A stretch of 64,000 nt of DNA from Mesorhizobium sp. NZP2077 (GCF_013170805.1 NZ_CP051293.1:4470001-4534000), one strand, 5' to 3'; shown: positions 18,086-29,718, numbered from the stretch's first letter. Notes: generated by a model not told the origin, from the sequence alone. Made by a program: numbers and translations.

Positions 18086-18111
18086 GAGGCGTGGCCCATC
18101 AGCCACGCCTC
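18086..18111 (-). other. hairpin between aldehyde dehydrogenase and DUF779 genes
   Basis: A 10-bp perfect stem, GAGGCGTGGC (18086-18095) with GCCACGCCTC (18102-18111), and a 6-base loop. On the minus strand there is no U run after it, so it is more likely a processing, stabilising or attenuating element within the operon than a full terminator. Confidence 0.6.
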
Positions 18112-18164
18112 TTTCTTGGTTGGCGCATTATCCCCGAGAAGGATCATCGGCCCTGGGAGGGCTC

Positions 18165-19682
18165 TCAGAAGAAGCCGAGCTTCTTCGGGCTGTAGCTGAC
18201 CAGCATGTTCTTGGTCTGCTGATAGTGGTCGAGCATCATCTTGTGGTTCTCACGGCCGATGCCCGACTGCTTGTAGCCGCCGAACGCCGCGTGCGCCGGA
18301 TAGGCATGGTAGCAGTTGGTCCAGACACGGCCGGCCTGGATGGCGCGGCCGAAGCGGTAGCAGCGGTTGGCGTCGCGGCTCCAGATGCCGGCGCCGAGGC
18401 CGTAGAGCGTGTCGTTGGCGATCGACAGCGCCTCGTCGTCGTCCTTGAAGGTCGTCACCGAGACCACCGGCCCGAAAATCTCCTCCTGGAAGACGCGCAT
18501 CTTGTTGTGGCCCTTGAACACGGTCGGCTTGACGTAATAGCCGCCGGCCAGATCGCCCGGCAGATGGTTCCGCTCGCCACCGATCAGCACCTCGGCGCCT
18601 TCCTGCCTGCCGATGTCGAAATAGCTGAGGATCTTCTCCAGCTGTTCGCCCGACGCCTGTGCACCGATCATCGTGGCCGGATCGAGGGGATCGCCCTGGA
18701 CAATGGCGGCAACGCGCTTCAGGGCGCGATCCATGAACTTGTCGTAGATCTTCTCATGCACCAGCGCCCGGCTGGGGCAGGTGCAGACCTCGCCCTGGTT
18801 GAGCGCGAACATGACGAAACCTTCGATTGCCTTGTCGAAGAAGTCGTCATCTTCCGATGTCACGTCCTGGAAGAAGATGTTGGGCGACTTGCCACCGAGT
18901 TCGAGCGTCACCGGAATGAGGTTCTGGCTGGCATATTGCGAGATCAGCCGACCGGTCGTCGTCTCGCCGGTGAAGGCGATCTTGGCGATGCGGTTCGACG
19001 AGGCGAGCGGCTTGCCGGCTTCGAGGCCAAAGCCGTTGACGATGTTGAGCACGCCATCCGGCAAGAGATCGCCGACGAGGTCCGCCCACAGCATGATGGT
19101 GGCCGGCGTCTGTTCGGCCGGCTTCAGCACCACGCAGTTGCCGGCGGCAAGGGCCGGCGCCAGTTTCCAAACCGCCATCAGCAGCGGGAAATTCCAGGGA
19201 ATGATCTGGCCGACGACGCCAAGCGGCTCATGGAAATGATAGGCGACGGTGTCATCGTCGATTTGCGACAGGCTGCCTTCCTGGGCGCGCAAAGCACCGG
19301 CGAAATAGCGGAAATGGTCGATGGCGAGCGGCAGATCGGCGGCAGTCGTCTCGCGGATCGGCTTGCCATTGTCCCAGGTCTCGGCGAGCGCCAGGAGGTC
19401 AAGATTGTCTTCCATGCGGTCGGCGATACGGTTGAGCATCAACGCGCGCGCAGCCGGGGTGGTCTTACCCCAGGCGTCTTTGGCCTTGTGCGCGGCGTCG
19501 AGGGCCGCCTCGATGTCGTTTGCATCCGAACGCGCGATTTCGCCCAACGGCTTCCCGTTGACCGGCGAGATGTTATCGAAATACCGTCCTGAATGCGGCG
19601 CCACCCATTTGCCGCCGATGTAGTTGTCGTAGCGCTTGGCGAAGGGAACCTTGGCCGTGCGTGAAAATTCCACCTTATTCAT
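18165..19682 (-). CDS. NAD-dependent aldehyde dehydrogenase (acetaldehyde/AcoD-ExaC type)
   Basis: A 505-residue enzyme oxidising aldehydes to acids with NAD. The motifs [30 protein letters not shown], the general-base [10 protein letters not shown] and the nucleophilic Cys in [11 protein letters not shown] (about residue 300) are intact, and the end YSPKKLGFF is typical of AcoD/ExaC proteins. The ATG at 19682 follows GGAGG and gives the usual [11 protein letters not shown] start. DUF779 lies downstream and an AcoR-like regulator upstream on the same strand, a standard acetaldehyde or ethanol oxidation locus, but here the regulator is interrupted. Confidence 0.95.
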   Translation of the reverse strand: MNKVEFSRTAKVPFAKRYDNYIGGKWVAPHSGRYFDNISPVNGKPLGEIARSDANDIEAALDAAHKAKDAWGKTTPAARALMLNRIADRMEDNLDLLALAETWDNGKPIRETTAADLPLAIDHFRYFAGALRAQEGSLSQIDDDTVAYHFHEPLGVVGQIIPWNFPLLMAVWKLAPALAAGNCVVLKPAEQTPATIMLWADLVGDLLPDGVLNIVNGFGLEAGKPLASSNRIAKIAFTGETTTGRLISQYASQNLIPVTLELGGKSPNIFFQDVTSEDDDFFDKAIEGFVMFALNQGEVCTCPSRALVHEKIYDKFMDRALKRVAAIVQGDPLDPATMIGAQASGEQLEKILSYFDIGRQEGAEVLIGGERNHLPGDLAGGYYVKPTVFKGHNKMRVFQEEIFGPVVSVTTFKDDDEALSIANDTLYGLGAGIWSRDANRCYRFGRAIQAGRVWTNCYHAYPAHAAFGGYKQSGIGRENHKMMLDHYQQTKNMLVSYSPKKLGFF

Positions 19683-19824
19683 TGTCTTCCTCCCAGGAAA
19701 CAGCGGTACGGGATGTACCGCGCTGCGAGGGAGAGTGAGGATGCCATCAGGCTTTGTCAGCCCGGGCAAGTCATCCGCACCAGGCCGACTGTCGCAGGAT
19801 TGCGACAGGTTCGGCGCCGAAACT

Positions 19825-20814
19825 TCAATGCGGCCGGCGGATACCGAAGCGGGCCAGCTTGCGATGCAACGTAGCCCGGGAAATGCCGAGATTGTGCGCG
19901 GCGGCGGAGACGTTGCCATCGGCGCGCGCGATCGCCCGCTGGATTACTCCGCGCTCCGCCTCTTCGAGTTCCTCCGCGGCCTCGGCGACGTCGCCGAGGA
20001 TGTCGGCGGCGGGCAGCCCCCGAGCCAGCGCCTGTTGCGTGATGCCGAGGGTCTGCCGCGCCGAGCGTGTCGCGCCGACGACCAGATCATCGCCGTTGAC
20101 CGCAATCAGCGCGCCGGCGCTGCGCTCGGCCGCCGAGGCAAGCAGAATGCGGGCATTGGGAAAAGACAGCCGAAAATTCTCGGCCTCGATGCGGCGGGCG
20201 GCATCGCCGACCGCCATGGCGATCAGGCCGACAAAGCCTTCGGTCAGATCCGACCGGCAGGACGAGACATCGAGCGCGGCAGCCAGATTGCCCTCGTGGT
20301 CGTAAATCGGCGCCGTCGTACAACTGAGCAGCGTGTTGCTCGAAAAGAAGTGCTGGTCACGATGAATGGTCAGCGCGCGCTGGTCGGCCAAACATGTGCC
20401 GATGCCGTTGGTGCCCTCGGAGTCCTCACTCTATACAGTCCCGGTCCACAGGCCCCATTCGTCGAAGGTCCCGTCATCGGCGGAAGCCCCGCGGCGTTCG
20501 ACAGGGACACCGTCGCGATCAGCGAGCAGGACGCAACAGCCAATGCCGCCGACCGCAAGATAGAGACGATCAAGACTCGCATCCGCGGCCCGCAGCAACT
20601 GCTCGACCCGCTGCCGCGCCAGCCTGAACTCGCCTTCGGTCAGCCGTCGAGGCGCCTGTCGTTGGCCAGGATCCAGCCCATGCACCGTGAGCGAGCGCCT
20701 CCAGGAGGCAACCAACGCCGATCGAGCGGCATCGCTGGTGGCAATGGCGGCCTGGACGATATCAGCATGATGGGCCGGCTGTCCGCTCACCTCATCCTCC
20801 CAAGGCGCTTCCAA
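19825..20814 (-). pseudogene. AcoR-like GAF/Fis-type regulator interrupted by an in-frame amber codon
   Basis: The minus-strand frame from 20814 to 19825 would encode about 329 residues. The N-terminal part (SDAARSALVASWRRSL, then a GAF-like GGIGCCVLLADRDGV) runs to WTGTV, where codon 128 is TAG (20431-20433). It continues in the same frame with SEDSEGTNGIGTCLA, a GAF half (TTAPIYDHEGNLAAALDVSS) and a C-terminal Fis-type helix-turn-helix ([30 protein letters not shown]). Relatives have Trp at this point (TGG), so a single G-to-A change explains the stop. No sigma-54 AAA+ domain is present between GAF and HTH. It probably once controlled the downstream aldehyde dehydrogenase. Confidence 0.85.
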
Positions 20815-20960
20815 CTCAAGCAGCGTTATATCCGCCTAGATATATCCGCAGCATCAGATGTAGGGGATCGGCGGTTGCTGGCGCTATAAGACAATGGTCC
20901 AACAGCAGCCATGGAACGCGGCCGACCCGGCCTCCCGCCCAAGCGCCGCCAACATTATTG

Positions 20961-22616
20961 TCACCATTCAGGCGTAGCCCAACCGGGGTATTTTTTCCTG
21001 AACTCTGCGTAAAGCGCTTCGAGTTCCGCTTTGCTGACCGGACGTACCTGCTCATAGAGGTAACCGGTAACGCCGTCGGACAACTGGTATGCCGCAATAC
21101 GCTTATATGCGGCGCCGATGCCTTTCCCTTCAAGAATATACCGGTTCGGGATCGTGACGCAGATCTGCGCGCCCAGTTGCAGATGGGTAACCGGGTGGTC
21201 GGTCACGACAACATATCTGGATTTCAATGCGTCCGGCTGGAACCGATCACGACTGTCCACCTGGCACATCCATCCGACATGGGCAACCAGGTCCCGGTTC
21301 ATGCCAAACAACAGCGCATCGCTCATCACAGGACCCGACGCGAATACCGAAAAGCGGTCGTTCGGTTCCATCCTGTCGACGAGGTCATGGATCAGGCGCC
21401 TGTATTCGGGGAGATTGTCGAGGCGAAGTGGAAGCGTGGCTTCCCCGGCGAAGACAAAGCCAACCGGGGACAGCAGCTGACGGCCGGCCGGAAAAAACGT
21501 GCCCAAAAAAGCAAATCCGGCGACAACGGCCATGGCGGCGCTCGACCATCGCGATTTCAGTCCTGGCACGGAGACGAGGGAAACGATTGCCTGGGCATAG
21601 GCGGGGAAGAGCCAAAGAAATATCGGCAGCGAATGATGCCGTTCCGGATCCTGCGTCCGACCGAAAGCCAAGAAGGTGAACACCGAGGCCATGGCACAGA
21701 ACAGGGAAAATCTGTTGCCGCGCAAAACCGAGATATAGAGGCCCACTACAATCAACGCCCAGTTCAGATAGCTGAGCCGGGATCCGACTTCACCGAGCTG
21801 GGTGACAAAGGTCGTCTTGTATCCGCTGTAAAGGACGGCGTAGCTGGTTTGCAGAATCTTGGCGATCAACGGCAGCTGGAAATTTAGCGCCGTCGCGGCA
21901 ATCAGGAAAATCGCGCACACGCCGCCCAACACCGCGTTGCGCAAGGCGGTAAAGTCCCGGTCCCTAGCGATCTGCAGCAGACAGAAAAATGCCGCGGAAA
22001 CGGTGATCCCTATTGCGGCATAGGCGTACCAGCGGCGCAGCATGAACGCCAACCACAGGCAGGCGCCGACGGATATTCCGCTTATCACCGGTTCGCGGGT
22101 CAGGAACCTGGATTTCCAGAGAAAATAGGTTGCCGCGGTCAGGGCGAGACAACCGGCAACGTCAGGCATTCCCCGAAGCGTCGGCGCCCAGAACGGCGTA
22201 TACAGGAAGGCCGCGATCCAGACGGCTATCCAACTTCGGGACGGCGTCTCGGACACAGCTTCCTGATAGCTTATTCTGCCTATGAAAAGAACCGCCGGGA
22301 CCAGGTAAACCGCGACTATTGCGGCAACGAAGGAAAGCCTTGAACCGCCGAAAACAAGGTGAAACGGCATCAGGGGCACCAGGATCGCCACGCCGTAATC
22401 TTCCGTCGCGATGGAGGTGCTCAATTGGCTCAGCCACTTGGAAGGGCTCTCGACCAGGAGAGCGCCCTGCTGGTTGAACATGTTGAAATAGGCCGCGAAG
22501 TCCCAATAGTAGGCGGACTCTTCGAGATTTACGTACGCGGCGCTGAGGGCGATCCCAAGCAACACGGTGCATAGGTAGGTGCCCGTCCAGAATCCGCAGA
22601 TTTTGTTCTTTGTCAC
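20961..22616 (-). CDS. polytopic membrane protein, probable GT-C type glycosyltransferase
   Basis: A 551-residue protein with about ten or more hydrophobic helices and a soluble C-terminal third. The first periplasmic loop carries acidic residues after helix 1 (NLEESAYYWDFAAYF), where GT-C enzymes of the PMT/ArnT type keep their catalytic Asp or Glu. The C-terminal part (RLIHDLVDRMEPNDRFSVFA) resembles the soluble portion of such proteins. I do not recognise a specific family member, so the sugar donor and acceptor are unknown. The start is a GTG with only a weak ribosome binding site. It follows the hydroxylase-fold gene by 245 bp on the same strand. Confidence 0.65.
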   Translation of the reverse strand: MTKNKICGFWTGTYLCTVLLGIALSAAYVNLEESAYYWDFAAYFNMFNQQGALLVESPSKWLSQLSTSIATEDYGVAILVPLMPFHLVFGGSRLSFVAAIVAVYLVPAVLFIGRISYQEAVSETPSRSWIAVWIAAFLYTPFWAPTLRGMPDVAGCLALTAATYFLWKSRFLTREPVISGISVGACLWLAFMLRRWYAYAAIGITVSAAFFCLLQIARDRDFTALRNAVLGGVCAIFLIAATALNFQLPLIAKILQTSYAVLYSGYKTTFVTQLGEVGSRLSYLNWALIVVGLYISVLRGNRFSLFCAMASVFTFLAFGRTQDPERHHSLPIFLWLFPAYAQAIVSLVSVPGLKSRWSSAAMAVVAGFAFLGTFFPAGRQLLSPVGFVFAGEATLPLRLDNLPEYRRLIHDLVDRMEPNDRFSVFASGPVMSDALLFGMNRDLVAHVGWMCQVDSRDRFQPDALKSRYVVVTDHPVTHLQLGAQICVTIPNRYILEGKGIGAAYKRIAAYQLSDGVTGYLYEQVRPVSKAELEALYAEFRKKYPGWATPEW

Positions 22617-22861
22617 TGGAACCCGTCAAGGAGAGAAGGGACAGAATTGTCGGGACCAAACCGGAGCCGTCCCCTGACGCCGCCAAGGGCCGTTCCGGCG
22701 AATCTTGCGAACAGACTCTTATAATGAATTGTTCAGAGCCCAAATGGGCCGTTGCTCGAACGCGCCAGGCGCGAGCATGGAGAACGCCTAGATGGGGCGG
22801 CCCAGCGATAACCGGCAGAGGTGCTTACTTGCGAACCGCTGCCGGTCGACGGGGTTTCTGT

Positions 22862-23692
22862 TCAGGTGGTTTCGACCTTCTTCGGCTTGGTCGAGCCGAT
22901 CATCTTCCAGTTCTTGTAGAACATCGAATTGATGCGTTCGACGCTGACCGAGACAACCGCGAGCATGCCGGCGATGACCCTGGGAACCGGGGACGGCCTG
23001 ATGATGTCCATGAACACGCAGTAGCGGCGACCGTCATACTCGTTGACCGAGCGATGCAGCAGCGTGTCGTCGAAAATGAACAGCGGATTGTCATACCAGT
23101 AGTTCTTGACGCTGCCGCATTCGACGAAGATCTCCGACTTCACCGGCACCAGATTGTAGAGGATGCGCAGGCTGAGCCGCAGCGGACCGAAGTGCCAGGA
23201 GGTCGATTCGCGCTTGCTGAAGACCGACACGGCAATGGTCTTGATGTATTTGAAGTCATTGTTGAATTCGGCGACGTTGTCGATCCTGTGCTTGCCATAC
23301 CACTGGTAGACATACATGCCGCGCCGGCCGGCGCCGAAATTGGCGTCGATGTCGGCGATGATCTCGTCCTTGCGCGCCTTGAAGATGTCCAGGACCTCAT
23401 TGACCTCGCGCTGATAGTCCTCGGGAAACTGCTGCAGCTTCCAGACGCCGGGGTTCCTGTAGCAGAGCAGATCGACCACCAGGTTGAACGGCGACAAAAG
23501 CCAGGTGAACAGGCCATTGCCGAGGAAGTAGCCTGAAAACAGCGACAGATCCTTCCTGTCGTTGCGCAGCACGTCGATCAGGCCGCAAACGATGAAGATC
23601 GTCGTCAGGATGGGGATGAAATAGAAGCCAAGGGCGAGAAGCGGGATGGCGATGGCGAATTTGCGAAGCGATTTGCGAAGAGTTTTTGTCAT
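22862..23692 (-). CDS. aspartyl/asparaginyl beta-hydroxylase-fold dioxygenase, membrane-anchored
   Basis: A 276-residue protein with two N-terminal hydrophobic segments (IAIPLLALGFYFIPILTTIF and FLGNGLFTWLLSPFNLVVDL) and a cytosolic Fe(II)/2-oxoglutarate oxygenase domain. The first metal His sits in WHFGPLRLSLRILYNL, and the second in FDDTLLHRSVNEYDGRRYCV followed by FMDIIRP. Gly rather than Asp at the usual HxD position recalls animal AspH, which binds iron through two His only. LpxO, which hydroxylates lipid A acyl chains, has the same fold and membrane arrangement. The true substrate is unknown. The ATG at 23692 is chosen because upstream sequence lacks these features. Confidence 0.85.
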   Translation of the reverse strand: MTKTLRKSLRKFAIAIPLLALGFYFIPILTTIFIVCGLIDVLRNDRKDLSLFSGYFLGNGLFTWLLSPFNLVVDLLCYRNPGVWKLQQFPEDYQREVNEVLDIFKARKDEIIADIDANFGAGRRGMYVYQWYGKHRIDNVAEFNNDFKYIKTIAVSVFSKRESTSWHFGPLRLSLRILYNLVPVKSEIFVECGSVKNYWYDNPLFIFDDTLLHRSVNEYDGRRYCVFMDIIRPSPVPRVIAGMLAVVSVSVERINSMFYKNWKMIGSTKPKKVETT

Positions 23693-23851
23693 TTTTCCAC
23701 GCGCGGAGCGCGATCCTGTTGCGAATGAGTGTGCCAAATCTCGGCAACGACCACCGCCCGGCCGTGCGCCTTGATAAGGTTTTTTGGGTCGCCGCACAAC
23801 GCCACGACGTCGTGGCCTGGCAGCTGCCTGGTGGAATTTGCCAGACTTCGG

Positions 23852-24565
23852 TCAATGCACCGCTGGCAAACCGAGCTCGTCCCATTTCTCCCTGGCCACG
23901 GGGTCGCCGACCAGGAACTCAAAGCCGATGACGCTTTCGCCGTCGTGTGCGAGCTGGCATTTGAACTTCAAATTATACCAGTTTTTGCGACTGCGGAAAG
24001 CCGCGCCGTCGGCGGCGATCATGGTGCCGCGGACCTTCTCCTCGGCCGTTGCGTAAGGCACGACGCGTTCCGGCTGAAAGTCCGCGCGCCAACGCCGGAT
24101 CTGGTCCATGGCCTCGATATTGCACAATTGCACCATGCGCTCGTCGGAAGCGAAGGTCGCAAGATCGGCGCGCGCCTGCCGGCTGCGCGGATCGGCGAGC
24201 GTCTTGGCCGACAGCATTTCGGTCGGCCGGATCATGGCCGGCGCGCTGGGCGGTGGAGATTGGGCAGCACTCGGCGATGGTGTGGGCACCGGCGCTCGCG
24301 CCTCTGGTGCCGGCGGCGCTGCTTGCACTGGCGGCGGTCTGGTCGACGCCTCGAACTGCTGCGGCGTCAGAATGTCAACCGACACCCGTTCCTCTTCCAG
24401 CCGCTTCGGCGGCTTCGGCAACGGCATCAAGGCCAGCGTTGCTGCGAGCAGCGTGTGAAGAACAACCGAGGCGTGAATCCCCCATGGCGAGGCCTCGCTT
24501 CGAAGCGTGACGACCACCGGGCCGCGCAAGCCAGTTATTCCCGCTCTTTGCGCAGCTTTGCCCAA
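23852..24565 (-). CDS. DUF930-like protein with TonB-like N-terminal anchor
   Basis: Up to 237 residues. An N-terminal transmembrane segment (SVVLHTLLAATLALMPL) is followed by a Pro/Ala-rich linker (about 70-115) and a periplasmic C-terminal domain with two Cys (QLCNIEAM and KFKCQLAH) likely to form a disulfide. MLSAKTLADPRSRQARADL and ERMVQLCNIEAMDQIRRW match the pattern I associate with DUF930 of Rhizobiales. The start is uncertain: the 24565 start overlaps rarA by 31 bp, and a GTG at 24517 would avoid this. Function unknown. Confidence 0.75.
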   Translation of the reverse strand: MGKAAQRAGITGLRGPVVVTLRSEASPWGIHASVVLHTLLAATLALMPLPKPPKRLEEERVSVDILTPQQFEASTRPPPVQAAPPAPEARAPVPTPSPSAAQSPPPSAPAMIRPTEMLSAKTLADPRSRQARADLATFASDERMVQLCNIEAMDQIRRWRADFQPERVVPYATAEEKVRGTMIAADGAAFRSRKNWYNLKFKCQLAHDGESVIGFEFLVGDPVAREKWDELGLPAVH

Positions 24566-25842
24566 TAGTCGAGCCGCTTTCGGATATCGCGCTCGAACCC
24601 ACGCTCAGGCGGATCGTAGAAGGTCTGGCGGCCCATCTTCTCGGGAAAATAGTCCTGGCCCGAAAAGGCGTCCGGCTCATCATGGTCATAGCGATAGCCG
24701 GCGCCGTAATCCTCTTCCTTCATCAGCTTGGTCGGCGCGTTGAGGATGTGCTTTGGCGGCAGCAGCGAGCCATGCTCCTTGGCAGCGCGCGTGGCCGCCT
24801 TGAAGGCGGTGTAGACGGCATTGGATTTGGGCGCGGTGGCGAGATAGACGGTGGCCTCGGCAAAGGCGAGCTCGCCCTCCGGCGAGCCCAGATAGTCATA
24901 CGCATCCTTGGCGGCATTGGCGACGACCAGCGCTTGTGGATCGGCAAGGCCGATGTCCTCCATAGCCATGCGCACCAGCCGGCGGCCGAGATAGAGCGGA
25001 TCCTCGCCGGCGTCGAACATGCGCGCGAGATAGTAGAGTGCTGCATCAGGGTCGGAGCCACGCACCGATTTGTGCAGCGCAGAGATCAGATTGTAGTGGC
25101 CGTCCTGGCCCTTGTCGTAGATCGGTGCACGGCGCTGGACGATGCGCTGCAGCCCTTCCGGATCGAAGATCTCGCCGGGCTTGGCGGCACGCCAGACCTC
25201 CTCTGCCAGCGTTAGCGAGGCGCGTCCATCGCCATCGCTCATACGAATGAGCATCGTACGCGCCTCGTCATCGAGCGGCAGCGCCCTGCCCTCCGTCTCC
25301 TCCGCCCGCACCATCAGCTTGGCGATGCTCTCCTCGCCGAGCGAATGGAAAACCATGACGCGCGCGCGGGACAACAGGGCCGCGTTGAGTTCGAAGGACG
25401 GGTTTTCGGTCGTGGCGCCGACCAGAACGACCGTCCCATCCTCCATGACAGGCAAGAAAGAATCCTGCTGGGCGCGGTTGAAGCGATGTATCTCGTCGAC
25501 GAAAAGCAGGGTCTGGCGGCCATTGGCGCGGCGCAGCTTGGCCGCCTCGAAGACTTTCTTCAGGTCGGCGACGCCGGAAAAGACCGCGGATATCTGCTCG
25601 AAGGCAAGGCTGGTCTCGCCGGCGAGCAACCTTGCCACAGTGGTCTTGCCGGTGCCCGGCGGCCCCCAGAAGATCATCGAACCGAGCGAACCTGAGCCGA
25701 TCAGCCGGGTCAGGGCGCCATCGGGGCCGGTCAGATGCTCCTGGCCAACGACCTCGTCAAGATTCTTCGGCCGCAGCCTGTCGGCCAGCGGCCGCCCGGG
25801 CGGCGCCTTCTCCGGTTCGTCAACGCTGAACAGATCGGCCAT
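24535..25842 (-). CDS. rarA: replication-associated recombination protein A (RarA/MgsA AAA+ ATPase)
   Basis: A 435-residue clamp-loader-like AAA+ ATPase acting at stalled replication forks. The start RPLADRLRPKNLDEVVGQEHL, Walker A GPPGTGKTT, Walker B LLFVDEIHRFN, sensor 1 VGATTENPSFE and the C-terminal KEHGSLLPPKHILNAPT with RYDHDEPDAF are all intact. It starts 41 bp after the DegP-type protease gene on the same strand, and the two are probably cotranscribed. Confidence 0.95.
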   Translation of the reverse strand: MADLFSVDEPEKAPPGRPLADRLRPKNLDEVVGQEHLTGPDGALTRLIGSGSLGSMIFWGPPGTGKTTVARLLAGETSLAFEQISAVFSGVADLKKVFEAAKLRRANGRQTLLFVDEIHRFNRAQQDSFLPVMEDGTVVLVGATTENPSFELNAALLSRARVMVFHSLGEESIAKLMVRAEETEGRALPLDDEARTMLIRMSDGDGRASLTLAEEVWRAAKPGEIFDPEGLQRIVQRRAPIYDKGQDGHYNLISALHKSVRGSDPDAALYYLARMFDAGEDPLYLGRRLVRMAMEDIGLADPQALVVANAAKDAYDYLGSPEGELAFAEATVYLATAPKSNAVYTAFKAATRAAKEHGSLLPPKHILNAPTKLMKEEDYGAGYRYDHDEPDAFSGQDYFPEKMGRQTFYDPPERGFERDIRKRLDYWAKLRKERE

Positions 25843-25883
25843 GCACTTCTTTTGGTTTGGAGCGCGATCCCTTCAGATCGAAC

Positions 25884-27377
<1,494 letters not shown>

Positions 27378-27506
27378 TCGCGAATCCTCCAAGGCAAGTT
27401 CGGGCGCATTTGTCCCGACGATTGTGCAAAATCAAAGGCTAAGCCGCTGAAATCCGATTATTTTCTCGTCGGCTGACCGTTGTGGACGCGCCTCGACGCG
27501 CAGAAT

Positions 27507-27532
27507 AAGAAAAAGGGGCCCGCAGGCCCCTT
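27507..27532 (-). terminator. terminator at the end of the ribosomal super-cluster
   Basis: An 8-bp stem, AAGGGGCC (27513-27520) with GGCCCCTT (27525-27532), loop CGCA, followed on the minus strand by a T-rich run (A-rich 27507-27514). It is 25 bp past the rplQ stop and closes the alpha operon. Confidence 0.85.
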
Positions 27533-27556
27533 CAATTCAGTCAGAAAGAAGTAGCC

Positions 27557-27988
27557 TTATGCGGCTGCGGCGTCCGCTTCGCTGCCTTCGGCTTCGATGC
27601 GGGCGCGATCGCCGGCGCCCTTGGCCGAGGTGTCGCGATCGACGAACTCGATGACGGCCATTGCGGCATTGTCGCCGTGACGGAAGCCCGCCTTCATGAT
27701 GCGCAGATAGCCGCCATTGCGGTTGGCGTAGCGCGGCGCGATGGTGTCGAACAGACGCTTGACGACGCCTTCATTGCCGATCTGGGCAATGACCTGACGG
27801 CGGGCGTGCAGGTCGCCGCGCTTGCCGAGCGTCACTAGCTTCTCGACGATCGGACGCAGGTCCTTGGCCTTCGGCAGCGTGGTGACGATCTGCTCGTGCT
27901 CGAGCAGCGACACGGCGAGGTTGGCGAACATCGACTTGCGATGGCTAATGCTTCTAGCGAAGCGGCGGCCTTTGAAACCGTGGCGCAT
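27557..27988 (-). CDS. rplQ: 50S ribosomal protein L17
   Basis: A 143-residue L17, part of the large subunit near the peptide exit tunnel. It starts with the invariant [20 protein letters not shown] and has [19 protein letters not shown]. The C-terminus has an acidic Ala/Glu-rich extension ([14 protein letters not shown]), as often in alphaproteobacteria. It is the last gene of the alpha operon, 104 bp after rpoA and just before the terminator. Confidence 0.98.
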   Translation of the reverse strand: MRHGFKGRRFARSISHRKSMFANLAVSLLEHEQIVTTLPKAKDLRPIVEKLVTLGKRGDLHARRQVIAQIGNEGVVKRLFDTIAPRYANRNGGYLRIMKAGFRHGDNAAMAVIEFVDRDTSAKGAGDRARIEAEGSEADAAAA

Positions 27989-28092
27989 GGCTCTTTTCCT
28001 TCTTCAGTTATTCAAGAGGCCGCGGCCTCTGATGGTTTTCCGCATGACCGTCGGATCGAGCGGCCCATGCCGCCGATCCTTGGAATTCATGC

Positions 28093-29103
28093 TCAATATT
28101 GATCTTCGTAACGCTTGGCGAGGTCTTCGATGTTTTCCGGCGGCCAGTCCGGCACTTCCATACCGAGGTGCAGGCCCATCGCCGCCAGAACTTCCTTGAT
28201 CTCGTTCAGCGACTTGCGGCCGAAGTTCGGGGTGCGCAGCATCTCGGCTTCGGTCTTCTGGATGAGATCGCCGATGTAGACGATGTTGTCGTTCTTCAGG
28301 CAGTTGGCCGAACGCACCGAAAGCTCGAGTTCATCGACCTTCTTGAGCAGCGCCGGGTTGAAGGCGAGCTCGGTGACGGCTTCGGCAGCGACTTCCTTCT
28401 GCGGCTCGTCGAAGTTGACGAACAGGCCGAGCTGGTCCTGCAGGATGCGGGCGGCGAAAGCCACCGCGTCCTCGCCCGAGATCGAACCGTCGGTCTCGAT
28501 CGTCATGGTCAGCTTGTCATAGTCGAGAACCTGGCCCTCGCGGGTGTTTTCGACCTTGTAGGAGACCTTCTTGACCGGCGAGTAGAGGCTGTCGACCGGG
28601 ATCAGGCCGATCGGCGCGTCCTCGGCGCGGTTGCGCTCGGCCGGCACGTAACCCTTGCCTGTGTCGACGGTGAATTCCATGCGGATTTCAGCGCCTTCGT
28701 CCAGCGTGCAGATGACGTGGTCGGGGTTGAGGATCTCGACGTCGCCAACCGTCTGGATGTCGCCGGCCAGAACCGCACCTGGGCCCTGCTTGCGAACGAC
28801 CATGCGCTTGGGGCCGTCGCCTTCCATACGGATGGCGATTTCCTTGATGTTCAAGACGATGTCGGTCACGTCCTCGCGTACACCTGCGATGGACGAGAAT
28901 TCATGCAGGACGCCGTCGATCTGCACGGCAGTGACAGCCGCACCGCGCAGCGAAGACAGAAGCACGCGGCGCAGCGCGTTGCCGAGCGTGAGGCCAAAGC
29001 CGCGCTCGAGCGGCTCGGCGACGAGCGTGGTCAGAGTCTTCTTCTTCGACGAGAACTCGATCTTGTTCGGCTTGATCAGTTCCTGCCAATTTTTCTGGAT
29101 CAT
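28093..29103 (-). CDS. rpoA: DNA-directed RNA polymerase alpha subunit
   Basis: A 336-residue alpha subunit. The N-terminal dimerisation domain contains [21 protein letters not shown]. The C-terminal domain, which contacts UP elements and activators, has [17 protein letters not shown] and [12 protein letters not shown]. The ATG at 29103, preceded by GGAAAG, gives the usual [12 protein letters not shown] start; an in-frame upstream extension is not typical. It lies between rpsK and rplQ, the common position. Confidence 0.98.
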
Positions 29104-29205
29104 GATGCTTTCCTTCCGTTGACCCGCCACCATCCAATCGTGGCGGGCGACCTGGAATACCGCGGAGGAACGCCTTTCAGCGTTCACGCGGCGTTCGGTA
29201 ATTTC

Positions 29206-29595
29206 TTAGACGCGGCGCTTCTTGCGCGGGCGGCAGCCATTGTGCGGGATCGGCGTCACATCACGGATCGAGGTGATGGTGAAGCCGGCCGCCTGCAGGG
29301 CGCGCAAAGCCGATTCACGACCCGAGCCAGGTCCGCAGACCTCGACTTCGAGCATGCGCATGCCGTGTTCCTGGGCCTTCTTGGCAACGTCCTCGGCAGC
29401 CATCTGGGCGGCGAACGGAGTCGACTTGCGCGAACCCTTGAAGCCCTGGGCACCGGCCGACGACCAGGCAATCGAATTGCCCTGCGCGTCGGTGATGGTG
29501 ATCATCGTATTGTTGAAGGTCGAATTGACGTGGGCAACGCCCGACGAGATATTCTTGCGTTCGCGACGGCGAACACGAGCGGCTTCCTTGGCCAT
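29206..29595 (-). CDS. rpsK: 30S ribosomal protein S11
   Basis: A 129-residue S11 of the small-subunit platform. [20 protein letters not shown], the GARGFKGSRK-like motif (here [17 protein letters not shown]), and the C-terminal [14 protein letters not shown] are diagnostic. The 139-bp spacer before it contains the inverted repeat described at 29656-29718. Confidence 0.98.
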   Translation of the reverse strand: MAKEAARVRRRERKNISSGVAHVNSTFNNTMITITDAQGNSIAWSSAGAQGFKGSRKSTPFAAQMAAEDVAKKAQEHGMRMLEVEVCGPGSGRESALRALQAAGFTITSIRDVTPIPHNGCRPRKKRRV

Positions 29596-29655
29596 GATAG
29601 TCCTTTCAGTTGATCTCTACACCGCCGTAATGCCAGCGGCTCCACCAGGGAGAAG

Positions 29656-29718
29656 GCAGTAGGGGAATATGGCAGTAGGGCAGTATGTCTGCCGGTCCTA
29701 TTGCCTTACTGCCCTACT
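29656..29718. repeat. inverted repeat in the rpsM-rpsK spacer
   Basis: AGTAGGGCAGTA (29674-29685) is complementary to TACTGCCCTACT (29707-29718), a perfect 12-bp stem with a 21-base loop. GCAGTAGGG also occurs as a direct repeat at 29656-29664 and 29672-29680. The transcribed spacer would therefore form a long hairpin between two coupled ribosomal genes. Confidence 0.75.
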
